From positions 992,001 through 1,056,000 of the forward strand of contig CAVWXT010000001.1 of assembly GCA_963759115.1 (NCBI GenBank): 64,000 bases of DNA, in the 5' to 3' direction. This DNA is from CAVWXT01 sp963759115. Its GTDB lineage: Bacteria > Planctomycetota > Planctomycetia > Pirellulales > Thermoguttaceae. Under the pieces are notes generated by a model. The model did no database searches. It had not been told where the DNA came from and was given only the letters and a program-made list of their open reading frames with translations. Both the position numbers and the translations under genes were made by a program. Shown here piece after piece: positions 30,750-39,779 of the stretch; within the stretch, counting starts at the first letter, position 1, and each line of letters starts with the position of its first letter.

Positions 30750-33204
30750 ATGGGCCACAAACGAAGAAAAGACAACACGCCGGATCGTGGCGGTCGGGAG
30801 GCGCGGGAGCAGCCCAATCCGGGCAGCACGCGGCGTGGGCCACCCTCTCAAGATTGCCGCCTGCCCGGCAAGACCGCTGGGGAGCGGAGTCGCTACACGG
30901 CCGCGGCGATTTGCGGCTTTCTGCTGCTGGTGGTGGCGCTGGTCTTTGGCCGGACGCTTGCACACGGCTTCGTCAACTTCGACGACAACCAGTACGTGTA
31001 CGACAATCCGCACGTCGCTCGCGGTCTCACGGGCGATGGGCTCGTCTGGGCTTTCACCAGCGCCCACGCCAGCAATTGGCATCCGCTCACGTGGCTCTCC
31101 CACATGCTCGACTGCCAGCTTTACGATCTCAGGCCGGGGGGGCACCACCTCAGCAGCGTTCTGCTGCACGCCGCCACCGCGATCCTGTTGTTCTTGGTCC
31201 TGTGGCGAATGACGGGCGATCTGTGGCCCAGCGCGCTGGCGGCCGCCGTGTTTGCCATTCATCCGTTGCGGGCAGAATCCGTGGCCTGGGTGGCCGAGCG
31301 AAAAGATGTCTTGAGCGGGCTGTTCTTCATGCTGACCCTGGGGGCTTATGTGGGCTATGTCCGCCGGCCTTTCTCGCTCCTTCGCTACTGCGCTGGTAGT
31401 GGCGCTGTTTGCGCTAGGCCTCATGGCCAAGCCGATGCTCGTGACGCTGCCGTTTGTGCTGCTGCTGTTGGACTACTGGCCGCTGGGGCGCATGACGCTG
31501 GCCCCGAGTCCCCTCTCCCGACCAACCTTCGGTCGGTGCCCGGAGAGGGTCAGGGTGAGGGCTGAGCGTCATACGGCAACCGCAGGTGATACGACGTTAC
31601 CCGCCAAGCCCTCACCCCCTGCCCCTCTCCCAAAGGTAAAGAGGAGACTTGCGGTGTTGTGGCGATTGGTGGCCGAGAAGCTTCCGCTGTTGGCGCTGTC
31701 GGCCGCGTCCTGCGCAGCAACACCTTGGGCCCAGGGGGAATCGGCGGCCCCGATAGAGATCCTGCCGCTTTGGTCGCGGATTGCCAACGCGCTGGTTTCG
31801 TACGTGGCCTACGTGGAGCAGTTCTTCTTCCCGCTGGGCTTGGCGCCCTACTATCCCCATCCACAAAATGGTCTGCCGAATTGGCAAGTCGCGGGCGCCG
31901 CGGTTCTCCTGGTGAGCGTCACCTTCGGCGCCCTGGCCTGTTGGCGGCGATATCCCTGGCTGGCCGTGGGCTGGTTCTGGTACCTCGGGATGCTCGTGCC
32001 GGTGATCGGCCTGGTGCAAGTGGGGCAACAGGCGAGGGCCGACCGTTACACGTATTTGCCCCAGATCGGCTTGGCGATCGCCCTGGCTTGGCAGGCGAAA
32101 GGCGCGTCTGCGTCGTGGTCCTACCGCGCTTTGGCGTATGGCGCCGCCGCGGCACTGGTGCTGGCCGCCCTGATGCGATGTGCCTGGCAGCAGACGTCCT
32201 ATTGGCGTGACAGCGAAACGCTCTGGAACCGCACTCTGGCCTGCACGTCGGGCAACGTGCTGGCCCACGTGAACCTGGGCGTTGCCCTGCGCGACCAAGG
32301 GCGCGTGCCCGAGGCCATCGACCAATACCGCGAGGCGCTAAAGATCCAGCCGAACTACGTCGTCGCCCACAACAACCTGGGGACGGCCTTGTGCGACCAA
32401 GGACACGTCGAGGACGCCATCGCCGAACTCGATGAGGCCATCCGGCTCAAGCCCGACTACGCGGAGGCCTACAACAGTCTCGGCGTTGCCTTCGCGAAGC
32501 AGCAACGATTCGACGAGGCCATCGCCCAGTATCAGAAGGCGTTGGCCCTCGAACCGGACGACGCCAAGGCACACAACAACTGGGGCGTCGCCCTGCGCGA
32601 GCAACGTCGCACGGCCGAGGCCATCACCCATTACGAGACGGCGCTGGCGATCAACCCTCGGTATGCCGAGGCGCATTACAACTACGGCATCGCGCTGGCC
32701 GCGCAAGAGAGACTTGATGCGGCTTCGTTGCAGTACCGCACGGCGCTCGAAATCAAGCCCGACTACACCGAGGCCCGCATCAATCTCGGTGATGCACTGC
32801 GCCGGCTCGGAAGGATGCCGGACGCGATCGCCGAGTGGGGTGAACTAGTGCGTCGGCAGCCCAACAATGCGAGTTTCCTCAGTCAATTGGCTTGGGCGCT
32901 GGCCACTAGCCCCGAGGCGTCCATACGAAACGGCGCCAGGGCCGTCGAATTGGCCCAACGGGCCGCGCAACGCAACAGCGGCGGGGACTTGAACGTTCTT
33001 GACACCTTGGCCGCCGCGTACGCCGAGGTGGGCCGGTTCTCCGAGGCCATCGAAACCGCCAGGCAAGCTCAGACGTTGGCCACCCTCCAGGGCAAGACCT
33101 CGGCTGCGGCCGTCTTGGAAGCGCGGATCAAGCTCTACCAGGGCCGTTCTCCCTATCGCGACGCCGGGCCGCAGCCGCCTTCTCGCCCTGCTCAGCCCGA
33201 GTGA
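30750..33204 (+). CDS. TMTC-like membrane protein with TPR repeats (paralogue 5, one frameshift)
   Basis: ATG 30750 begins MGHKRRKDNTPDRGGR. The motifs FVNFDDNQYVYDNPHVARGL, AERKDVLSGLFFML and GMLVPVIGLVQVGQQARADRY are present. About seven TPRs and the LAWALATSPEASIRNGARAV block follow. One extra T near 31390 (RY then ALVVALFALGLMAKP) breaks the frame; restored length is 817 residues, the longest of the five. The extra length is a low-complexity cytoplasmic loop (31503-31650) built from repeat sequence. It is the last gene of the array; the ferritin-like gene follows. Confidence 0.8.
31503..31650. repeat. In-frame GGAGAGGGTCAGGGTGAGGG-type repeat in paralogue 5
   Basis: The segment contains CCCCTCTCCC, then GGAGAGGGTCAGGGTGAGGG, then CCCTCACCCCCTGCCCCTCT. 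These are the arms of an inverted repeat of a kind normally intergenic. Here it is read through in frame and adds about 45 residues (SPLSRPTFGRCPERVRVRAE onward) to a cytoplasmic loop. Confidence 0.65.
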
Positions 33205-33340
33205 AATTTCCGCAAGAACATTGCACGTTCTCCTGGGGCCCCTCGTGGAAGGGATGATTGACACGGCGGGTGGCCGTGATAATCTATTGGAAATCTCTGG
33301 GTGGTCGGTCCCCAATCTGTTTGTCATCGGGGGCAATCCT

Positions 33341-34006
33341 ATGGACGGCGTGATTCGCACTCGGGACGTACTCGCCCATCCGATCGCCGCGATCCGATGT
33401 CTCGGTTGGCGGATTTTCTTCAAGGCCGTTGTCCCCTGGCGACACCAGACGCTCCTCTCCTTGCTGCAGGAAGACAATTACTTCGGAGACACGGACTGGA
33501 AAGTGCCGGAACTCTTCGAGCGGGCGATCGCCGTGGAATTGCAGGCGAGGCGGATCTACGCCGCCTTTGCTCGCGTCTTTGTCGGGTCGCAAACGGCGGC
33601 GCGGTTCTTTGAAATCCTGGCCCGACAAGAGCAAGAGCACGCGGACCTGCTGCAGGTGTGTCAGACGATCGCTCGGCACGGCGGCTGGAAGGCGGAGCGA
33701 TTCGCCGCGTGGCATGACGTGTTGCCGCGGCTCGAACAGCGGATGGGGGCGATGGAGGCCTCGCTTCGCGGGATCGGCTCGTTAGACGACGCCTTGCAGT
33801 TGGTGGTCCAGATCGAGTCTTCGGAAATCAACGAGGTGTTCCTCGGCGTGGTGGCGGCTACCGATCGCGCGTTCGTGCGGAAATTGACGGCCTATCGCAA
33901 CGCGATCGACCTGCACCTGGCGTACCTGTGCCGTCGAATGTCCGAATTGGCGCCCGGGTTGACGGACGCGTGCCAGAGACTGCGAGGCCAATTCTATCGG
34001 CCGTGA
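33341..34006 (+). CDS. Ferritin-like (rubrerythrin-type) diiron domain protein
   Basis: About 221 residues from ATG 33341; the in-frame ATG 33254 would add 29. Two helix-pair signatures are visible: ELFERAIAVELQARRIYAAF with ARQEQEHADLL (ExxH), and LVVQIESSEINEVFL. These resemble the four-helix bundle with carboxylate/His ligands of rubrerythrin and ferritin-like proteins. A hydrophobic N-terminal stretch (IAAIRCLGWRIFFKAVV) precedes them. The rubredoxin Cys domain is absent. Possible role in peroxide or iron handling; this is inference. It ends before a strong terminator hairpin. Confidence 0.65.
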   Translation: MDGVIRTRDVLAHPIAAIRCLGWRIFFKAVVPWRHQTLLSLLQEDNYFGDTDWKVPELFERAIAVELQARRIYAAFARVFVGSQTAARFFEILARQEQEHADLLQVCQTIARHGGWKAERFAAWHDVLPRLEQRMGAMEASLRGIGSLDDALQLVVQIESSEINEVFLGVVAATDRAFVRKLTAYRNAIDLHLAYLCRRMSELAPGLTDACQRLRGQFYRP

Positions 34007-34014
34007 AACGAAAC

Positions 34015-34042
34015 AGGGCAGCTCGACGGTTCGAGCTGCCCT
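34015..34042. terminator. Bidirectional terminator hairpin
   Basis: AGGGCAGCTCGA and TCGAGCTGCCCT form a perfect 12-bp stem with loop CGGT, eight bases past the ferritin-like gene and between convergent genes. There is no long U tract; GATTAG follows. Confidence 0.75.
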
Positions 34043-34123
34043 GATTAGCAAAGGAGTGGGTTATGATTTCCGCCACCCTGGTCGGCGGGTTGCCACGCGG
34101 TTGAGTGTCGTTCGCTCGCGCGG

Positions 34124-34495
34124 TTACCAGGGACCGCGAATATAGTAATCGCCGAATTGATCGGTGCTGGAGGGCCAACGCGGCGTCGGACGGAACGCCC
34201 CGTTATTGACCCCCGGGCCGGGATAATTGCGTTGGAATTGGTGTTGGTTGGGCGTGACGCGGGTGCCGCCCACGCCCCAACTCCAATGCGTCTGGGTTTC
34301 GGCCGTCGGCGGTACGAGGACGGCGACGGGCGTGCCCCAGCCGGCATCATAGTAGTCGCCGTGCCAGGGGTACGTTTGCGACTGGCGATAGGCCACGCGG
34401 CTCTTCAGCGTGCCTTGGCCCGCCGACGCCTCGCGGCTCCATCCCCAAGCGGCCAGCAACGCGGCCGCCGCGGCAAGTGTCAGGAATCGTTTCAT
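34124..34495 (-). CDS. Small secreted protein, Tyr/Trp/Pro-rich
   Basis: A 123-residue protein with a clear signal peptide (MKRFLTLAAAAALLAAWGWS, then an ASA cleavage site). The mature part is rich in Tyr, Trp, Gly and Pro (WHGDYYDAGWGTPVAVLVPP and NYPGPGVNNGAFRP). ATG 34493-34495 is preceded by AAGGAG at good spacing. No enzyme motif is present. The composition suggests a structural or surface protein. It follows a similar small secreted gene on the same strand (gap 31 bases), so the two are probably co-expressed. Confidence 0.75.
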   Translation of the reverse strand: MKRFLTLAAAAALLAAWGWSREASAGQGTLKSRVAYRQSQTYPWHGDYYDAGWGTPVAVLVPPTAETQTHWSWGVGGTRVTPNQHQFQRNYPGPGVNNGAFRPTPRWPSSTDQFGDYYIRGPW

Positions 34496-34526
34496 TGATC
34501 TGGCTCCTTCCCTCGATCGCCCCAGT

Positions 34527-34862
34527 TCACCACCAATGGACATGGGTGGTAGTTCTGGGGGCGTCGTCATGTTGCGTGCGGTAGACGCGGCAGTGCTTAT
34601 AGAGGAACTCTTGCGGCATCAACGGCTGGTAGGTCACGTAGGTATGTCCGACCAATGGGGGCGTAGGCCGCGGGCAGGGATACATGACAGCCCCCACGCT
34701 CCCAGATCCGACCGGCGGGGCATAGTAGTTGTAGAACAAGTCGCCGGGTGTGCTCTGGCGAGCGCCTTCCGCCCTGGCCTGACTGATGCTCCCCGACTCG
34801 ACGCTCGAAAGCAGCGGGAGGACGATTGCGCCCACCACGGCAAGGATTTTCATGCGGTTCAT
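34527..34862 (-). CDS. Small secreted protein, Tyr/Pro-rich
   Basis: A 111-residue protein with signal peptide MNRMKILAVVGAIVLPLLSS. The mature region has FYNYYAPPVGSGSVGAVMYP and ends HDDAPRTTTHVHWW. The start ATG 34860-34862 follows GAGGGTCG. Aromatic/Pro-rich composition matches the next gene although sequences differ. No recognised domain. The 300 bases upstream up to 35170 hold only the divergent promoter region. Confidence 0.72.
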   Translation of the reverse strand: MNRMKILAVVGAIVLPLLSSVESGSISQARAEGARQSTPGDLFYNYYAPPVGSGSVGAVMYPCPRPTPPLVGHTYVTYQPLMPQEFLYKHCRVYRTQHDDAPRTTTHVHWW

Positions 34863-35121
34863 GTTTCGACCCTCATGGTTATACGGCAAACGGCTTGGAG
34901 TGCGACAGTCTCCTCGATGCGAGAGAATTGTCTCACTGTTCTCCGTGTCACGCACAAGAAGCTGTCTTCGGATCATTTTGGGAGACAGCTTCCAAACGGC
35001 TTTAGTACCAATCTCGGCTGGTAGCGGTCTTAGGGGTGAATCTTTGTATGCGGGCTGTGACAAACCTCCGTAATATGCCGGGAATTCGGGAGAAACCGTG
35101 TGGGAGGCCGCCGGCAGAATC

Positions 35122-35160
35122 GTTATAATCCGGTAGGTTTACCGTGGTTGTTTAGGAGGA
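35122..35160 (+). promoter_or_regulatory. Candidate -10 and strong RBS of top6B
   Basis: A TATAAT box lies at about 35126-35131 and TAGGAGGAG ends near 35160, about ten bases before the TTG start. No convincing -35 box is visible. Confidence 0.4.
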
Positions 35161-35169
35161 GCCCCAAGA

Positions 35170-37200
35170 TTGACCGTTAGTGCTACCCCGAAAGTGGAGT
35201 TGGCCGCCTCAGTTGATTCCGACGATGGTGCGGCGGGCGGCAACGGCGCCGCGCCGCCGCGAGTCCGCCGCCGGGCGACGGCCCAGTCGATGGCGGCCAG
35301 CCAACGCGACATCTCCGTCAGCGAGTTCTTCGCCAAGAATCGGCACCTGTTGGGTTTCGACAACCCGCGGAAGGCCCTCTTGACCACCGTCAAAGAGGCC
35401 GTCGACAACGCCCTGGACGCCTGCGAAGAGGCGGGCATCCTGCCGGAAATCTGGGTCCACATCCAACGCACCGGCCCGGACCGCTTCAAGGTCGGCGTGC
35501 AGGACAACGGCCCCGGCATCCTGAAAAAAACCATCCCGCTGATCTTCGGCAAACTGCTCTACGGCTCGAAGTTCCACCGCATGCGGATGAGCCGCGGCCA
35601 GCAGGGCATCGGCATCAGCGCCGCCGGCATGCACGGCCTGTTGACCACCGGCAAGCCGGTCAAGATCATGTCGAAGGTCTCCAAGCGCGATCCGGCCCAC
35701 TACTACGAAATCCAGATCGACACCAAGCGGAACGTGCCCGAGATTCTCAACGGCCGGGGCGACGGCGTGGAGGTTCCGCCCAACGGATTGGGCGACAAGC
35801 TCATCGAGAAATACGGAATCGAGTGGGAGGAAACGATCGAGCACGGTACGCGGGTCACGATCGAGCTGGAGGCCCGCTACCAGCGCGGCCGCGGCAGCGT
35901 CGATGATTATCTGGAACAAACCGCCATCGCCAACCCGCACGTGGCGATCCATTACACCGATCCCGACGACAACAAGCTGGATTACGCACGGGTGACGGAG
36001 CAGCTCCCGCCGGAGCCGAAGGAAATCAAGCCGCACCCCTATGGCGTGGAGTTGGGCCGGCTGGTGGCGCTGCTGAAAGAGACGAAGGCCCCGACCATCG
36101 CGCAGTTCCTGGTCCATTCCTTCTCGCGCGTCAGTCCGGGCATCGCCCGAAAACTCTGCGCGGCGATCAAGGTCACCACGCGGGCGAATCCGAAGAAGAT
36201 CGGCCGCCACGAGGCCGACCTGCTGTACCAGGCGATTCAGCAGACGAAGATACCCGCCCCGGCCACGGATTGCATCGCGCCGATCGGTGAGGAACTGATC
36301 CTCAAAGGGCTGCGGCAGGTGGTGCCGGGCGAGTTCTACGTGGCAGCCACGCGGCCCCCGGCCGTCTATCGCGGCAACCCCTTTCAGATCGAGGTCGGGC
36401 TGGCCTACGGCGGCGGCACGTCGACCGTTCGGGTATCGCGGGAAGCCTTGGGCGAACTGCTCGAAGAGAGCGATGCCCGCACGCTCCGCCAGTTCCTCAT
36501 CAACTCCTTCCAGGGGCTCGGCGCCGATGCGGCCGACAAGATTCTGGCCGAAGCCAAGGTCGGCACGCGCGTGTCGCCCGGCCGGCTCAAACCGGCCGAC
36601 GCCGACCTGCTGCACCACGCCCTGCAAAGTGTCAATATCAGCGAAGGCCAGACGATGAACGTGCTGCGTTATGCCAACCGCGTGCCGCTGCAATTCCAGG
36701 CGGGGGCCTGCGCGATCACGCAAACGCTGATGCAGACCAACTGGCGGGCCTACGGGCTGAGCCAGTCGCGCGGATCGCTGCCCAGCGGACCGATCACGGT
36801 GATGGTCCACATGGCCAGCGTCTGGGTCCCCTTCACCAACGAGTCGAAGGAAGCCATCGCTTCCTATCCCGAAATCCAGAAGGAGTTGCGGCTTTGTTTG
36901 CAGGCGGTGGGCCGCAAGCTGGGCATGTTCCTGCGTCGGCGGCTCCGCGTGCGGCATGAGGGCGAACGGCGGAACCTCTTCCTCCGTTACGTGGGCGAAG
37001 TGGCCACGGCCGTGAGCCGCGTGAACGGCACCGACCGCGACAAGCTCTATCACCAATTGCTCGACGTGGCCAAGAAACGCACGGCCGAGGCCGACGTGGA
37101 GCTTGACGACCGCGGCCGGCCGATTGAAGATGACGCGGAAGATTTTGGCGAGAACGTGATTATCGTTACGCCGGAACCGCCGGGCAGCGAATCCGTTTAG
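35170..37200 (+). CDS. top6B: DNA topoisomerase VI subunit B
   Basis: ATPase subunit of a type IIB topoisomerase, which passes one DNA duplex through another as an A2B2 complex. The start is TTG 35170 behind TAGGAGGAG. GHKL motifs are TVKEAVDNALDACEEAGILP (Asn box), GVQDNGPGI and GQQGIGISAAGMHGLLTTGK. Two H2TH-like segments (EADLLYQAIQQTKI and DADLLHHALQSVNI) suggest duplication of that module. The transducer domain has WVPFTNESKEAI with the switch Lys. The length of 676 residues exceeds archaeal Top6B (about 530). The C-terminal 70 residues are repeated in a chimeric gene at 38651. Its partner Top6A is 3.6 kb downstream. Confidence 0.93.
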   Translation: MTVSATPKVELAASVDSDDGAAGGNGAAPPRVRRRATAQSMAASQRDISVSEFFAKNRHLLGFDNPRKALLTTVKEAVDNALDACEEAGILPEIWVHIQRTGPDRFKVGVQDNGPGILKKTIPLIFGKLLYGSKFHRMRMSRGQQGIGISAAGMHGLLTTGKPVKIMSKVSKRDPAHYYEIQIDTKRNVPEILNGRGDGVEVPPNGLGDKLIEKYGIEWEETIEHGTRVTIELEARYQRGRGSVDDYLEQTAIANPHVAIHYTDPDDNKLDYARVTEQLPPEPKEIKPHPYGVELGRLVALLKETKAPTIAQFLVHSFSRVSPGIARKLCAAIKVTTRANPKKIGRHEADLLYQAIQQTKIPAPATDCIAPIGEELILKGLRQVVPGEFYVAATRPPAVYRGNPFQIEVGLAYGGGTSTVRVSREALGELLEESDARTLRQFLINSFQGLGADAADKILAEAKVGTRVSPGRLKPADADLLHHALQSVNISEGQTMNVLRYANRVPLQFQAGACAITQTLMQTNWRAYGLSQSRGSLPSGPITVMVHMASVWVPFTNESKEAIASYPEIQKELRLCLQAVGRKLGMFLRRRLRVRHEGERRNLFLRYVGEVATAVSRVNGTDRDKLYHQLLDVAKKRTAEADVELDDRGRPIEDDAEDFGENVIIVTPEPPGSESV

Positions 37201-37289
37201 CGGCTACCCTGGGGACGGATGAGGATGAAGGGTATGAATTGGCATTCCCACGATTCCGAATATAATGCTCATAGGAGCAGGGCGGCGCC

Positions 37290-37778
37290 ATGACACCTTC
37301 GGTCTACCTTGAGAGTACGATTCCCAGCTTTGTTGTAGGCGAAATCTCGCCGATCGTAGTCACCGCCGCCCACCAGATCATGACGAGACGGTGGTGGAAC
37401 GAGCGCCGTCAGGGCTTTCGCCTCTATGTCTCGCGGCTTGTACGACAAGAAATCTCGCGTGGCAGATCGGAGTTCTCAGAGCGGCGGCTAGGATTGGTAG
37501 CAGACCTGCCGCAACTTGTGATCGACAACGCGGTATTGGCGTTCGCACAACAACTCCGAACGTACCTTGGGTTGACAAGGGCCGCCGAGCCGGACGCAGT
37601 GCATCTTGCCGTTGCCAGCCATTATCGGATCGACTACCTTCTAACCTGGAACCTTCGACACATTGCGAACGCGCATGTGCGGCGGGCGATTGAACGCCTT
37701 GGCGCTCGCCAGGGAACTTACTTTCCCACGATTTGCACGCCCGACGAACTCATGGGCTTGGAGGATGATTATGACTGA
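37290..37778 (+). CDS. PIN-domain protein (VapC-like toxin)
   Basis: A 162-residue PIN-fold protein, probably a ribonuclease toxin. Family features include MTPSVYLESTIPSF at the N-terminus (first acidic residue), RLVRQEISRG, EPDAVHLAVASHYRIDYLLTWN (conserved acidic pair) and the C-terminal FPTICTPDELMG. The stop overlaps the next ATG (ATGACTGA), and the small downstream gene is probably its partner. It opens the accessory island that separates the two topoisomerase VI genes. GC is slightly lower than its neighbours, which fits transfer. Toxicity is inferred from the family. Confidence 0.75.
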   Translation: MTPSVYLESTIPSFVVGEISPIVVTAAHQIMTRRWWNERRQGFRLYVSRLVRQEISRGRSEFSERRLGLVADLPQLVIDNAVLAFAQQLRTYLGLTRAAEPDAVHLAVASHYRIDYLLTWNLRHIANAHVRRAIERLGARQGTYFPTICTPDELMGLEDDYD

Positions 37779-37950
37779 CGAATTCGTTGAGGAAATCTAT
37801 GTAACACGGAAGGAAATGATGGAAGAGTGCGGCGGCGACCTGAGAAGGCTGGGCGAGCTCATCAAGCGATCGCAGGAAGACGACCCCGCCAATCTGGTTG
37901 CGGAGGTTCCAGCGACGGAGCCGGAGTCGGCAACCCAGGCGGGAACATGA
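37771..37950 (+). CDS. Small partner of the PIN protein (putative antitoxin)
   Basis: A 59-residue acidic protein (TDEFVEEIYVTRKEMMEECG, then DLRRLGELIKRSQ) from ATG 37771, with GGAGG six bases upstream. It overlaps the PIN gene by eight bases. No DNA-binding motif is evident. The linkage suggests an antitoxin. Confidence 0.6.
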   Translation: MTDEFVEEIYVTRKEMMEECGGDLRRLGELIKRSQEDDPANLVAEVPATEPESATQAGT

Positions 37951-38100
37951 TGAGATTCCGCAGTGCGCGCCAACCAGAAAATGCGCTGCCGGCGGATGTC
38001 ATCTAGCCCCGGCACCTGTGCCGGGCGGGAATTGCGGCTTTCCAGACACATCCCAAGAAACCATGAGCGACCAGATGGAGAGGTGCAAGGTGGATTTGCC

Positions 38101-38592
38101 ATGATCCAAGAGATTCTCAATAGCTACGCCCTCATCCTAGCCGACGCACGCGCTGCGGCCGAAGACCTAACCGAGGAATTGATGGTTCGACAATTCTCCG
38201 GGGTTCCTAATCATCCGGCCTGGACCATCGGCCATCTGGTGTATAGCGTTCAGGCAATCGGCGGGGAACTTGGTCTCGCTCCGTGGCTTCCGTCTTCCTG
38301 GGTCGCTCTCTTCCATACAGGATCTGTCCCACAACCCTTGGCCGCTGCCTACCCGACTCGCTCCGAACTCCTCACCGCCCTCGCTGACGCCCAGGCCCGC
38401 ATCACCCAGGCTCTTCGTTCCGTCACGTCCGAGGCTCTGGCCGCTCCCCTTCCAGACGTCCGGTATCGGTCCGTCTTTCCAACTGTCGGCCATGCAATCG
38501 TCCACATCCTATCCGGACATACATCCTACCACCTCGGGCAGCTCAGTCTCTGGCGCCGAGCGGCAGGGCTGCCGTCACGGAGCACCTCGTAA
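38101..38592 (+). CDS. DinB family protein
   Basis: A 163-residue four-helix DinB/YfiT-like protein, cytoplasmic, usually with a three-His metal site. The first His is in PAWTIGHLVYSV. The second and third are in HILSGHTSYHLGQLSLWRR. The start ATG 38101 directly follows the end of a short out-of-frame peptide. DinB-like proteins act as thiol-dependent transferases (bacillithiol or mycothiol type), but many are unassigned, as here. Second gene of the accessory island. Confidence 0.8.
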   Translation: MIQEILNSYALILADARAAAEDLTEELMVRQFSGVPNHPAWTIGHLVYSVQAIGGELGLAPWLPSSWVALFHTGSVPQPLAAAYPTRSELLTALADAQARITQALRSVTSEALAAPLPDVRYRSVFPTVGHAIVHILSGHTSYHLGQLSLWRRAAGLPSRSTS

Positions 38593-38650
38593 GGCATCTT
38601 GCTTCGATCGCCGCAATCACCAGTCACCAACCACTGACGAACCAGCAAAC

Positions 38651-38944
38651 ATGCCAACCAAACTCAATCCGCGTCACGCGAAAACCAGGAGGCGGCTGGT
38701 GGAACTGGCCGACGGCGTGGGCGAGGTAGCCATGGCGGTCAGCCGCATCAACAGCACCGACCGCGACAAGCTCTACCATCAACTGCTCGACGTGGCCAAG
38801 AAACGCACCGCCGAGGCCGACGTGGAACTCGACGACCGCGGCAAGCCGATTGAAGATGACGCGGAAGATTTTGGCGAGAACGTGATTATCGTCGCGCCGG
38901 AGAAACAGAAGGAGGAAACGGGAGCGGAGAAGGGACATGTTTAG
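38651..38944 (+). pseudogene. Chimeric top6A-top6B fragment
   Basis: A 97-residue open frame. Its first 25 residues (MPTKLNPRHAKTRRRLVELA) match the start of Top6A (MPTKLSTRDAKTMKRLRELA). From GEVAMAVSRINSTDRDKLYH onward it matches the C-terminus of Top6B up to EDDAEDFGENVIIV. The junction falls at a GTGG present in both parents (near 38718). It cannot form either subunit: no GHKL, Tyr or TOPRIM site. It is expected from a B-A tandem duplication followed by deletion from the first A into the second B. It may still be translated as a small peptide. Confidence 0.85.
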
Positions 38945-39022
38945 CCATGGCACTCGTGCCGGGTGCGGAATTGCTGGCCCGCGCCACTGCCGTCGCGGGG
39001 GAAACTGATGAAGGAGAAGATC

Positions 39023-39568
39023 ATGAAACGACTGCTTATCGGCTTGATTATGAGCACAGTCTGCGTAATGGCCGGTCTGATCGCCATGCCAGCAGAAGAA
39101 CCTGCCGGAAGACAGTTCAAGCCCTGTGTGGCCATCACGGGGGCTGACAGCCAGGTTACGGAACACCGGTATCAGCGCGTCACATCAGCCGACGACTGGA
39201 CGCGAGTGTGGCAAGAGCACAAAGGGCAGAAACCGACCGGTCAATATGATCTGCACTATGACCCCCTTACGTTGCCGTTGATCGATTTCGATCACTACAT
39301 GGTAATCGCAATATTCCAGGGCAACGGCTGGAACAGTGCCGGGCTAAGGGCTGTTTCGATCTCTGAAGATGAAGACCGTGTTGTCTTCAGGTTTATGGAT
39401 AAGGGCTATCAGACAGGCGGACCCAATGGAGGAGGACAGAAGGTGGCCGTCTATGGTTTCTTTGTCTTGCCCCGTTCCACAAAGCCAGTAGTTCTTGAAG
39501 AAAACCATCAGTCGCTCAAAGGCGAGCCGCCCGTATGGAAAGAACGCATCACATTTTCCAAGCTATAG
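39023..39568 (+). CDS. Secreted protein, possibly PrcB_C-like
   Basis: 181 residues from ATG 39023, with AAGGAG at good distance. An upstream in-frame ATG (39008) overlaps that site and is less likely. A signal peptide MKRLLIGLIMSTVCVMAGLI is followed by an alpha/beta domain: VTSADDWTRVWQEHKGQ, then DFDHYMVIAIFQGNGWNSAG, then VYGFFVLPRSTKPVVL. The DFDxxMVIAxFxG pattern resembles PrcB_C-like domains, but I am not sure. Part of the island between the topoisomerase genes. The 200 bases after it hold nothing I can support. Confidence 0.6.
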   Translation: MKRLLIGLIMSTVCVMAGLIAMPAEEPAGRQFKPCVAITGADSQVTEHRYQRVTSADDWTRVWQEHKGQKPTGQYDLHYDPLTLPLIDFDHYMVIAIFQGNGWNSAGLRAVSISEDEDRVVFRFMDKGYQTGGPNGGGQKVAVYGFFVLPRSTKPVVLEENHQSLKGEPPVWKERITFSKL

Positions 39569-39779
39569 GCATGCCCAAGAAAAGCACAGTGCCCCGGAGT
39601 TTCCAGGGCCTTTCGATGAAGGCAACGGCCAGCTTGCAATCGCTTTCGCCGTTGCTTGCTATGCCTTGCGGCACAGTCTTGCAAGCCCCCGAAGGGGAAC
39701 GTGGAGATTATCGGCGATCGGCATGAAGTGAGTCAAGGTGTGCGGCGTGCGGCATCAAGAGGGGCTTGGGAAAGAAATC

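Noticed and set aside
35209..37056. Minus-strand open frame (615 aa) opposite top6B
   Set aside because: Antisense shadow rich in Arg, Gly and Val; top6B is unambiguous.
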